Of a stretch of DNA of 64,000 nucleotides, positions 32,614-41,084 are shown in pieces (position 1 is the stretch's first letter; the number at the start of each line of letters is the position of its first letter). The notes under the pieces are model-generated. The model saw only the letters and a program-made list of their open reading frames with translations. It made no database searches and had not been told where the DNA came from. The stretch is from JAWWPY01 sp964412845 (lineage in GTDB: Bacteria; Actinomycetota; Actinomycetes; Streptosporangiales; Streptosporangiaceae): positions 1 through 64,000 of the forward strand of contig CAYPQM010000001.1 in the NCBI GenBank assembly GCA_964412845.1, in the 5' to 3' direction. The position numbers and the translations under genes were made by a program.

Positions 32614-33330
32614 ATGAGCGAACCGGACCTTAAGGTCGCCATCATCACCGGAGGTTCTCAGGGCATCGGCGCCGGCCTGGTCGCCGAGTACCGGCGGCGG
32701 GGCTGGGCGGTCGTCGCCACCTCCCGGACGATCAAGCCCGCCGGGGACCCGGCGGTGCTTACCGTTGATGGGGACGTGGCCGAGCCCGCCACCACCGACC
32801 GGATCATCAACGGCGCACTCGAGAGCTTCGGGCGCATCGATACCCTCATCAACAATGCCGGCCTCTTCATCGCCAAGCCGTTCACCGACTACACCGCCGA
32901 CGACTACGCGGCTGTGATCGGCGTCAACCTCACCGGATTCTTCAGGCTGACCCAGCGCGCCATCGCCGAGATGCTGAAGCAAGGCCGCGGCCACGTTGTC
33001 AACATCACCACCACCCTCGCCGACTACGCCAGCTCCAGCGCGCCATCAGTTTTGACCTCACTCACCAAGGGCGGCCTCGCCTCAGCCACCAGGTCGCTGG
33101 CCATCGAGTACGCGTCTCGTGGCATCCGGGTCAACGCTGTCTCGCCGGGCATCATCCAGACGCCGATGCATCCGCCGGAAAGTTATGCCGCGCTCGGCCC
33201 GCGGCTCCCCCCAGTAGGGCATGTGGGCCAGGTCAGCGACATCGTCGACGGCATCCTGTTCCTGGAGTCATCGCCGTTCATTACCGGCGAGATCCTGCAT
33301 ATCGACGGCGGCCAGATCGCTGGCCACTGA
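32614..33330 (+). CDS. SDR-family protein lacking the catalytic Tyr
   Basis: 238 residues. TGGSQGIG cofactor motif, NNAG at the expected place, and DGGQ-type C-terminus HIDGGQIAGH. In place of the Y-x-x-x-K motif the sequence reads LTSLTKGGLASATRSLAIEYA: the Lys is present but the Tyr position is Thr. A recurring SDR subgroup has this, so it may act by another mechanism or only bind NAD(P). GAAGGGAG upstream of the ATG; 14 bp after the isomerase-like gene. Confidence 0.87.
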   Translation: MSEPDLKVAIITGGSQGIGAGLVAEYRRRGWAVVATSRTIKPAGDPAVLTVDGDVAEPATTDRIINGALESFGRIDTLINNAGLFIAKPFTDYTADDYAAVIGVNLTGFFRLTQRAIAEMLKQGRGHVVNITTTLADYASSSAPSVLTSLTKGGLASATRSLAIEYASRGIRVNAVSPGIIQTPMHPPESYAALGPRLPPVGHVGQVSDIVDGILFLESSPFITGEILHIDGGQIAGH

Positions 33331-33457
33331 CCAGGCGCCCGCCGAGCAGGATCTCACTGCACGGTGAGGACCCATGCTCCCCGACCCCGAACCCTGGATG
33401 CTGCGAGGCGGTCACCCGCCCGACCGCGCCGCGAGTTCATTCGCGCGGCTCCTGCCC

Positions 33458-34300
33458 TCAGGGGTGCTCGACGGGTGCTTCGACATCGTCGTAGACGCGG
33501 GCCGCAGCCAGCAGCCCGTCCGGGCCGCGCTCGTAGACCCCGATTCCCGCCTGGGGCGGCAGGTCGTGGCTGCCCCAGCGGACGCAGTTGTATTCCAGGG
33601 CGCAGCGCACGCCGTCGTCGGTCACCGTGCAGTGCTCGAGGCCAATGCCGCCGCCCGCGCTGAAGTACGTGGTGAAGAATGAGCGGAGCTCAGGGGTGCC
33701 GCGGTGGGCGTAGTGCGGGCCGATGGGCTCGCTGAAGTACCCATCCGGCGCGAAGGTGCTCACTATCGCTTCGGCGTCACCAGCCTCTAGCGCGGCCTGG
33801 TAGCGGCCGACGACATCACCGGGGTGGACGGCCCCGGGCTTGAGCATGGGCGGCCTGACGTGGTGCCGTCCGTCAACCGGCCATTGGCTGCAGTAGGTGC
33901 GGAACACCACGGACCAATCGTCGGGGGATTCGGCGACGACCGCCACCGGCCAAGCCACTTCCTGTCCGTCGTGGGCCACGTGCGCCAGCAGTTCTACCAC
34001 GGCCCGCCCGCCGACGACGGTGGAGGCCACGGTCTCGATACGGGCGTGCAGCCCGGCCAGCCAGGATTCATTCCGGCTGACGAACTCTCGCAGCTGCTTG
34101 TGGCCGCGGATCTCGCCGGCCCGGGGGTCATGGATCACCACCTCACCGGGCCACACGGTCTCCAGAGCGTGGGTGTCACCTTGGTTCAGTGCGGTGAAGT
34201 ACTGCGCAACCGGATCAGCCTGACCTGCGGCACGAGTCTGCCTGCGCGCCAGCTCCACGGCACTGGCGAAGTCCGGAAACCACGGCATCTCAACCCCCAT
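33458..34300 (-). CDS. Tandem SnoaL-like domain protein
   Basis: 280 residues made of two NTF2-like domains: domain 1 (about 25-140) DPVAQYFTALNQGDTHALETVWPGEVVIHDPRAG; domain 2 (about 155-275) DVVGRYQAALEAGDAEAIVSTFAPDGYFSEPIGP. The similar helix-then-Asp pattern indicates an internal duplication. Start ATG 34300 or ATG 34288; GGGGG before the latter fits better. Function unknown. Confidence 0.82.
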   Translation of the reverse strand: MGVEMPWFPDFASAVELARRQTRAAGQADPVAQYFTALNQGDTHALETVWPGEVVIHDPRAGEIRGHKQLREFVSRNESWLAGLHARIETVASTVVGGRAVVELLAHVAHDGQEVAWPVAVVAESPDDWSVVFRTYCSQWPVDGRHHVRPPMLKPGAVHPGDVVGRYQAALEAGDAEAIVSTFAPDGYFSEPIGPHYAHRGTPELRSFFTTYFSAGGGIGLEHCTVTDDGVRCALEYNCVRWGSHDLPPQAGIGVYERGPDGLLAAARVYDDVEAPVEHP

Positions 34301-34562
34301 GCTCCGTTTCTCTGCCGACTGCCGTCCTTCGGCAACCTACTCATCCCCAGTGCTGATCCGATGAAAGCCCCGCACCGCCAGAGAAGCTGTCGCTGGGGGC
34401 GTTCGTGCTCCGGCCGGCCGGAGCGAAGCCCGGGCCAAATGACGTGGATTCCCACGTTCAGGATCGGCTGGCGCGTCCGTAGCATCGCGCTCATCAATGG
34501 CAGCATCCAGGGCCCAATAGCCCGTTGGGTCTCGGTCAGCGGCCAGAACGGGGAGAATCACG

Positions 34563-37319
34563 ATGGCTCAGCAATGGCTCTATGCCCGCGACCAGATCAC
34601 CATTAACTCAGCTCTTGAAGCAGTGATCGACGCCGAGATCACGGCTAGGCACCTCAGTGCGGGAGACACCATTGTGCTCGCCGCGCGAGTATGCACCCAG
34701 GACCCTGCATACGGGTGGCGACCGGGCAGCAGCCTCGTGGCGCCGCTCAACGTGATCATCGTCGCCGACAGCTACGTTCTCGGCAAAGGCGCGGGCACCG
34801 GCGGCATCGACGTCAGCAGCCCTGCACCCGGGGGGCCAGGAACCGCGGGCGGCACGGGAACGCCAGGGATCGCTGAGGCTGCCCCCTACGAGCCCGTTCC
34901 TGGCGGGCGGGGCGGCAATGGCACCCCGGGCGGCGGCGGCGGCGCGGTCACCGGCACCATCACGATCATCGCGAGCACCCTCGACCCGGTGACGCTGCGC
35001 TCGGTGGGCGCGCCGGGCGGCGCAGGCGGCGCGGGCGGCGCCGGGGGCGCCGGCGCCCCCGGCAAGATCATCAACAAGCCGGGCGGTTCGGTCTCCATGG
35101 CGGCCCCAGGCGGACCGGGCGGTAACGGCGGCGCGGGCGGCGGCGGCAGCGCCGGGGGGACCATCACGGTGAGCTACGTGACCGCGGGGGCCGCCGGCAG
35201 GCTGCAGACGACCGCCGCAGCGGTGGCCGGTGGCGCCGCCGGACCGGGCGGAGCGGCGGGCGCCCCCGGCTCCTCCCCGGTCGGAACAGCAAAGGCAGCA
35301 GCGGGGCAGCCGGGCCCGAACGGTCAGCCGGGCCCGAACGGCACAATAGCAATCTCGGTGATCCCCGAGTCCGGGTACTGGACCGCGGTGGCCGGGATCC
35401 TCACTCCGGCGAACCTCGCGGCGTGGGCGGACTACCGGCTGGGTGTGGGCCGCTACCTCTACCGCAGTTTCAACGGGGCCAGCCCAGCGGACGCCGCCGA
35501 CCTGATGGCCGCCTACAGCGAGTTCGGGGCGGTCAGGAACCTCGGCGTCGCGGGCCCGGCCGCGCAGGCCGCCCAGTGGTCCGGCTGGATCGCAAACAAC
35601 CTGAATGCGCTCGGGCTGCCCTATGACATCTGGATCAAGCCAGACTTCGACAACTTCGAGCAGGCTTACGTTGGCTATGCGCCACTCATCGCGCCGCTCG
35701 TGCAGGCCGTCTTCCAGCTGATCACGGCGGCGGTCAGCGACAGCGGCATCTCCGCCGAGCTCGGCGTCCTGGCCAAAGAGGCCCAGAACGAGCAGGCCGC
35801 ACTGGGCGCCGACCTCGCCGCCGCGCAGTTGGTCGCCGCCAACGATCAGGGCCTGCTGGCCAACCTCAACCAGCAGATGGCAACGCTGCAGAACCAGATC
35901 GACGCGGACAAGGCGGCCCTGCTCCAAGCGCAGTACCAGTTCACGTCCGGTCTGCCGCTGACGGCGGCCTGGGATGTGATTCAGGCGGTCGCGGCCCTGA
36001 CACCGGCGGCCGGCCCTGTGCTCGGGCTGGTGGGTCTCATCGTGCCCTCCACCGCGGCGCCCTCGACGGCCCAGTCGGTGGATAACGGCTGCATGGAGCA
36101 GAAGGGGAACACGTCGCAGAGCCAGGCGCAAAACCAGAACTCCGGCGGCCTGAGCGGGCTGGTCGGCAAGACCGCGCAGGTAGTGAGCCTGTTCAAGTCC
36201 CTTTCCGAGAACAGCAGCGCGACGGTCAGCGCCGATCAGGCGGACATTCAGAAGCTGACCGCCCAGGTCATCAACCTGAAGTTCCAGATCCTCCAGCAGG
36301 CCGACCAGTTGGCTGAGGCAAAGCTTCAAGTCGCCGCCGTGCAGGCGCATCAGGCGGCCTGCGCCGCTGACGTCACGGCGATCCAGGCGGGGATGACGGC
36401 CGTATCCACCGACATGTCGGCGATCGCCGACCTGGTCGGCACCTTGATGGACACGATCGCGCGGATCAGTGAGTACGTCGTACGTTACGTTTTCCTGGCG
36501 GCGCGCGCGCTGGACATCTTCGCCTTCACGGACGGTTCGGTCGTGGCTCCGGCCAGCGCGGCGCTGCAGCCGATGGGCAACGTCTTCCAGCTACCGCTGG
36601 ACTTCGGTGCCGTCGTCCCTGACATCCTCGCCGACGCGCTGCTCGCCCTGCGCCGGAACTCAGCGACCCAGGCCCTGAGCCTGTTCGGCGCGCTCGCCGC
36701 GAACTGGGCGCAGGCACCGGCCTGGTCGAAGTACACCCAGCAGGGCACCGACCTGGCCAATGTCTTGAGCCCCGGGCAGGTATGGATCCCGGTCACCGAT
36801 CCGGCCGCGCTGGCTGAACTTCGATCAACAGGCAGCACCACATTCCAGATCAGCCTCGCGAACCTGCCCGCCGACAGCTACGAGCTGAAGATCTCGCGCA
36901 TGTACCTGAACCTGCTCGGCGCGACATCCACCGCACCGAGCCTGAATGGTTCGCTGACCCACGCCGGCTACGCGCAGGCGCTCCGCCGCGACGGGGCCAC
37001 GCTGGTGCTCAGCTCTCAGCCGATGACCAGCTTCGTCTCGGTCGGGCTGACCAGCGGGCAGGTGCCACCACCAGCCACCCAGCCGATCCCACCCAGCCCA
37101 GCGCCAGCGCCCGTCGGCCCGGTGCCGGTGATCCCGCCGGTAAAGCCGAAGGCGCTGGCTGGCCCGGCCGGCCCGGTCTCGGCCGCGAACCTGCAGATGT
37201 TCTACGGCCGCAGCCCGGTGGCTACCTGGTCGTTCACCATCGTGGATCCGAACACGGTCGATCTGTCGGGTCTCACCGAGATCCAGGTCGGGCTCGAATT
37301 CCTCGCCATCGACCGCTGA
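34563..37319 (+). CDS. Large Gly-rich/coiled-coil protein, possible toxin-like
   Basis: 918 residues, no signal peptide. Order: N-terminal ~75-residue lead; Gly/Ala/Pro-rich collagen-like region about 78-260 broken by short beta segments; a soluble region with NFEQAYVGYAPLIAP; coiled coil about 399-456; a hydrophobic helix about 468-500 (AAGPVLGLVGLIVP); second coiled coil about 561-600; another hydrophobic stretch about 636-656; C-terminal beta domain about 750-918 interrupted by a Pro-rich loop (835-866). Helical hairpin plus hydrophobic segments recalls alpha-pore-forming toxins, and the C-terminal pattern (YELKISRMYLNLLGATS ... VDLSGLTEIQVGLEFLAI) recalls the TcB-binding end of Tc-toxin TcA subunits. 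This is a reading of pattern, not a search. GGGGAG precedes the ATG; a GH-like gene follows 37 bp downstream. Confidence 0.7.
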   Translation: MAQQWLYARDQITINSALEAVIDAEITARHLSAGDTIVLAARVCTQDPAYGWRPGSSLVAPLNVIIVADSYVLGKGAGTGGIDVSSPAPGGPGTAGGTGTPGIAEAAPYEPVPGGRGGNGTPGGGGGAVTGTITIIASTLDPVTLRSVGAPGGAGGAGGAGGAGAPGKIINKPGGSVSMAAPGGPGGNGGAGGGGSAGGTITVSYVTAGAAGRLQTTAAAVAGGAAGPGGAAGAPGSSPVGTAKAAAGQPGPNGQPGPNGTIAISVIPESGYWTAVAGILTPANLAAWADYRLGVGRYLYRSFNGASPADAADLMAAYSEFGAVRNLGVAGPAAQAAQWSGWIANNLNALGLPYDIWIKPDFDNFEQAYVGYAPLIAPLVQAVFQLITAAVSDSGISAELGVLAKEAQNEQAALGADLAAAQLVAANDQGLLANLNQQMATLQNQIDADKAALLQAQYQFTSGLPLTAAWDVIQAVAALTPAAGPVLGLVGLIVPSTAAPSTAQSVDNGCMEQKGNTSQSQAQNQNSGGLSGLVGKTAQVVSLFKSLSENSSATVSADQADIQKLTAQVINLKFQILQQADQLAEAKLQVAAVQAHQAACAADVTAIQAGMTAVSTDMSAIADLVGTLMDTIARISEYVVRYVFLAARALDIFAFTDGSVVAPASAALQPMGNVFQLPLDFGAVVPDILADALLALRRNSATQALSLFGALAANWAQAPAWSKYTQQGTDLANVLSPGQVWIPVTDPAALAELRSTGSTTFQISLANLPADSYELKISRMYLNLLGATSTAPSLNGSLTHAGYAQALRRDGATLVLSSQPMTSFVSVGLTSGQVPPPATQPIPPSPAPAPVGPVPVIPPVKPKALAGPAGPVSAANLQMFYGRSPVATWSFTIVDPNTVDLSGLTEIQVGLEFLAIDR

Positions 37320-37356
37320 CCACCATCCCGGGAACGAGGCTGTGAAGGAGCAAGCC

Positions 37357-38124
37357 ATGACCAGGACTATGTATGACGCGGTCGCCTGGGAGAACATCCC
37401 AGCCGACGCGGAAATGGTCGCCGGATACATCGACGGCCCGCGATCGCAGTGGCCCGCCCAGGCGTGGGACCGCTTCCCGCACGCCGTCAAGGTGAAGATC
37501 ACCGTCGACCCCGCCGACAACGCGGGTGACGTCCTAGACGTCGAGACCGGCGACGCGCGCCCCAGCGACGCTCCCGGCTGGATCCGGCGGCGCCTGGCGG
37601 CCGGCGCGCGGTTCGTCACCATCTACTGCAACCGGTCCACGCTGCCGGCTGTCGTATCGGCCTGCGGCGGGCTGGCGTTCTACCGGTGGATCGCCACCCT
37701 CGACGGCACCCGCGACATCCCCGGAGCCGCCGCCGTCCAGTACCAGGGCGGCGTCACGGCGGGATACGACATGTCGGTCGTCCACGACGACGCGTGGCAT
37801 CCCTCCCCCGGGCCGGCACCGAAGCCCGCACCGCAGCCGTCCGTCCCCCATGGTGACCTCGGCGGCAGCTGGCAGGGACCTATCTGCGCCGGGCAATGGC
37901 CAGGTGCCAGCGTCATCGCCGGGATCGCGAGCGGCCATGTCTACGTCAAGCGGCAGGAGACCGGTCAGAGCTGGGCCGCGGCCCAGCAGGTCAGCCAGGG
38001 CCCGGCGAAGGCCGTCTCGCTGGTCGTCGGACCCGGCGACCAGGGTGAGCTGTTCTATGTGGCCGCGGACACCGGCCACCTGATCCAGATGACCACCAGC
38101 GACCGGGGCGCCAGCTGGGCGTAG
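37357..38124 (+). CDS. GH-like (DUF1906-type) protein with partial propeller
   Basis: 255 residues. Residues 1-150 (TMYDAVAWENIPADAEMVAGYIDGP, KVKITVDPADNAGDVLDVETGDA, FVTIYCNRSTLPAV, GYDMSVVHDD) resemble actinobacterial glycoside-hydrolase-like TIM-barrel proteins of the DUF1906/GH25 type. After a Pro-rich linker, residues ~165-255 look like the first blades of a beta-propeller and end on an Asp-box (TTSDRGASW), immediately before the stop. AAGGAG 6 nt before ATG 37357. Probably cotranscribed with the 918-residue gene. No signal peptide. Confidence 0.72.
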   Translation: MTRTMYDAVAWENIPADAEMVAGYIDGPRSQWPAQAWDRFPHAVKVKITVDPADNAGDVLDVETGDARPSDAPGWIRRRLAAGARFVTIYCNRSTLPAVVSACGGLAFYRWIATLDGTRDIPGAAAVQYQGGVTAGYDMSVVHDDAWHPSPGPAPKPAPQPSVPHGDLGGSWQGPICAGQWPGASVIAGIASGHVYVKRQETGQSWAAAQQVSQGPAKAVSLVVGPGDQGELFYVAADTGHLIQMTTSDRGASWA

Positions 38125-38139
38125 CCAGCCACCCGGCGG

Positions 38140-38181
38140 CCGCAGGAGAGCGGGCCACCGATCTGGCCCGCTTTCCTGCGG
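38140..38181 (+). terminator. Strong hairpin terminator
   Basis: CCGCAGGAGAGCGGGCCA (38140-38157) pairs with TGGCCCGCTTTCCTGCGG (38164-38181) over 18 bp with one G-U and a 6-nt loop, closing the two-gene unit. Confidence 0.8.
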
Positions 38182-38223
38182 TGCGGACCTTTTGGCAGGT
38201 CCGGGAAACCTTACGCTTTCCCC

Positions 38224-40974
38224 ATGCAGGGGGAAATCCTGGGACGCGACAGCGAATTGCGGCTGCTCGGGGAGTTCCTTGCTGACCTGCCCCGAGCGCC
38301 CCGGGCGCTGGCGCTTTCCGGGGCAGCAGGCGCGGGCAAGACGACACTGCTCCAGGCGGGCGCCGCGCTCGCCCGCAAGCACGGGCACACCGTGCTGGAG
38401 GCCATGCCGTCGCACAGTGACCTGCGGCTCGCTTTCGCCGGCCTGACCGACCTGCTGGAACCGCGGATAGGGGCCGTGCTCGACCGGCTGCCGCCGCCGC
38501 AGCGGCGCGCGCTCGGCGTCGCCCTGCTGCTCCAGGACGCACCCGCGCAGCCACCGGAGCCCCGGGTGATCGCGGCGGCGTTCCGCACCACCCTTCTCCT
38601 GCTCGCCGACGCGGCGCCGGTGCTGGTCGTTATCGACGATACGCAATGGCTTGATCCGCCGACCGAGGCCGCGGTCAGCTTCGCGTTCCGCCGGCTGGCC
38701 AGCGAACCGGTCGGCTTGCTGTGCGCGCGACGTGACGCCAGGGCCGCCAGGAATCTGCCGTTCGAGCTCGACCGGGGCCGGATGCGCGCCGATGTCCTGC
38801 CACTTGGCGGGCTCAGCCCCGGCGCGCTGCACAAGATGCTCCGCACCCGGCTGGACGTGTCGTTCTCCCTCGCGGCCCTGCGCAGGATCGCGGCCGAATC
38901 GGGCGGTAACCCGTTCATCGCGCTCGAGATCGGCCGGGCGCTGGCTCGCCGCGGCATCTACCGCGTCGGGACCGGCCCGCTGCCGGTGCCCGACACGCTG
39001 GGCGGCCTGGTTGACGAGCGGCTGCGCGAGCTCTCCCCCGGGGTGCTGGATGCGCTTCGGGTTGTAGCCGTGATGCCGGGCGCGCCGATCGGCCGTTATC
39101 TGGCCGCGGGGGCCGACGGGAAGGACCTGGACACCGCCGCATTAGCTGGCGTCCTTGAATCGAGCGAGGGGCGGCTGCGCTTCTCCCACCCGCTGCTGTC
39201 ATCGGCCGTGGCGGCCTCGATCCCACCGGTCCGGGTGCGTGAGCTGCACACGATGGCGGCCCGCAGCGCGCGATCGCCGGAGGAACGGGCTCGGCACGGT
39301 GCCCTGGCCGCCGATGGCCCCTCGGCCGCCCTGGCGGCCGAGCTCGACGCGGCGGCCGGCCTGGCCACCTCGCGCGGGGCGCCGGCGTCAGCGGCCGAGT
39401 TGTTCGAGCTGGCTGCGTCCCTGACGCCCGGCGACCGCCCCGGTGATGCCCGCCGCCGCCTGCTGAACGCGGCGGGCCAGCTGGCCCTGGCCGGGGAGAC
39501 CCACGCGGCCACCGCATCATTCGAGCGGCTCATCGCGTCGATGCAACCAGGGCCCGAGCGGGCGGCGGCGCTGAACCAGCTCGGCTGGCTCCGCCAGGAC
39601 GATATCCCGGCGTCGACGCTCCTGCAGGAACAGGCGCTGGCCGAGGCCCGGGACAATCCCTCGCTCACCGCCGACATCCATTTCGCCCTGTCCGACAACT
39701 GGTCGGCGCAGGGCGATTATCCGCGCGCCCTGGCCGAGGCACGCCGGGCGCTGGCGGAGGCCGAGCAGGCCGGCGATCCGGCTCTGCTGGCGTCGTCGCT
39801 GGCCCAGGTCGTCCTGTTCGCCTCCATCGCCGGCCAGGACCTGGACGAGCACCAGCTGCAGCGCTCGCTGGAGCTTGAGCGCACGGTCAGCAGCCTGCTC
39901 CTGCGCACCCCGCCCAGCTGGGTGGCCGGGTACTGCCACCTGGCCCAGGGACGGCTGGAAGAGGCGGAGGCGGAGTTGCAGCAGGCGCTCGCCCGCAGCG
40001 AGGCGGACGGCGTCGAGTACTGGCGGGCGGACACGCTGCTGCGGCTCGCGGCGGTCGCGGAGCGGCGCGGCGATGCCACCGAGGCCGCCGAGCGGGCCGC
40101 GAGGGGGCTGGACATCGCCGAGCAGCTGGACCTGCCGCAGCTCATCAGCGCCCTGCTCTACGGTTGCGCCCGGGCGGCACTCCAGCTGGGCCAGGCTGAG
40201 CTGGTCCGCGACCTGGCGCAACGCGGCATGGACGTGGCCGGACGGATCGGGGACCGGCCCTACCTGTTCTCGCACCAGGCGTTGCTCGGCTCGCTTGAGC
40301 TGGCCCTCGGCGATTACCTGGCCGCGGCGGCACGGCTGCGCCCGCTGGTCCGCCAATGGCGGGAGATGGGTGTCTCCGTCACCGGGAGAGTCGGCCCGGA
40401 CGCGGTGGAAGCGCTGATCGCGGTGGGTGAGCTGGACGATGCGGCCACGATCGTGGCGGAGATGGAACGCGAGCTGTCGGACCCGGTGGCCGCCCCGGTC
40501 ACGGCCCGCTGCGGCGGTGCGCTGGCCGCCGCGCGCGGAGATCTGGACGCGGCCCTGACCCAGCTCACCGAGGCGCTGCGGTTGCACGATCAGATCTCAC
40601 CCCAGCCGCTGCAGCGGGGCCGCACGCTGCTCGTGCTCGGCGGGGTCCAGCGGCGGCTGAAGCAGCGCGCCGCCGCCCGGGCGACCTTGTCCGATGCGAT
40701 CGCCATTTTCGACGGCATCGGCGCGCCGCTGTGGGCGGCGCGGGCGCGCGGCGAGCTGGCCCGGGTCAGCGGGCGGGCGCCCGGATCGGGCGGGCTCACC
40801 GTCACCGAGCTGCGCGTCGCGGAGCTGGTCGCCCAGGGCCTGACCAACCGCACCGTCGCGGCGGAACTCTTCGTGACCGTGCGCGCCGTCGAATCGATCC
40901 TGACCAAGGTGTACGCCAAGCTCGGCGTGCAGTCCCGCACCCAGCTCGCCGCGCACCTGCATCAGGGGCACTGA
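38224..40974 (+). CDS. LAL-type LuxR regulator (AAA ATPase + HTH)
   Basis: 916 residues. Walker A GAAGAGKT at 33-40, Walker B VLVVIDDTQWLD near 140, a long TPR-like helical middle, and a C-terminal LuxR HTH (LTVTELRVAELVAQGLTNRTVAAELFVTVRAVESILTKVYAKLGV, read in parts). It is a large ATP-binding LuxR (MalT-like) activator. The ATG at 38224 follows the terminator by 42 bp with little leader. Target genes are not evident; the secreted hydrolase on the opposite strand begins downstream. Confidence 0.9.
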   Translation: MQGEILGRDSELRLLGEFLADLPRAPRALALSGAAGAGKTTLLQAGAALARKHGHTVLEAMPSHSDLRLAFAGLTDLLEPRIGAVLDRLPPPQRRALGVALLLQDAPAQPPEPRVIAAAFRTTLLLLADAAPVLVVIDDTQWLDPPTEAAVSFAFRRLASEPVGLLCARRDARAARNLPFELDRGRMRADVLPLGGLSPGALHKMLRTRLDVSFSLAALRRIAAESGGNPFIALEIGRALARRGIYRVGTGPLPVPDTLGGLVDERLRELSPGVLDALRVVAVMPGAPIGRYLAAGADGKDLDTAALAGVLESSEGRLRFSHPLLSSAVAASIPPVRVRELHTMAARSARSPEERARHGALAADGPSAALAAELDAAAGLATSRGAPASAAELFELAASLTPGDRPGDARRRLLNAAGQLALAGETHAATASFERLIASMQPGPERAAALNQLGWLRQDDIPASTLLQEQALAEARDNPSLTADIHFALSDNWSAQGDYPRALAEARRALAEAEQAGDPALLASSLAQVVLFASIAGQDLDEHQLQRSLELERTVSSLLLRTPPSWVAGYCHLAQGRLEEAEAELQQALARSEADGVEYWRADTLLRLAAVAERRGDATEAAERAARGLDIAEQLDLPQLISALLYGCARAALQLGQAELVRDLAQRGMDVAGRIGDRPYLFSHQALLGSLELALGDYLAAAARLRPLVRQWREMGVSVTGRVGPDAVEALIAVGELDDAATIVAEMERELSDPVAAPVTARCGGALAAARGDLDAALTQLTEALRLHDQISPQPLQRGRTLLVLGGVQRRLKQRAAARATLSDAIAIFDGIGAPLWAARARGELARVSGRAPGSGGLTVTELRVAELVAQGLTNRTVAAELFVTVRAVESILTKVYAKLGVQSRTQLAAHLHQGH

Positions 40975-40975
40975 C

Positions 40976-40999
40976 CGCGGCCGGGGGCACGGGGCCGCG
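40976..40999. terminator. Hairpin after LAL regulator
   Basis: CGCGGCC / GGCCGCG, 7-bp stem with a 10-nt G-rich loop, just after the stop at 40974 and before the convergent hydrolase gene end. Confidence 0.4.
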
Positions 41000-41084
41000 A
41001 TGAGCCGCTCTTCAGCTCGGCCAGCCGCGCGTCGCCGGTGGCCGCCACCTGCCGGTGCAGCCGATCCAGCAGGTGCGGCCCGCC

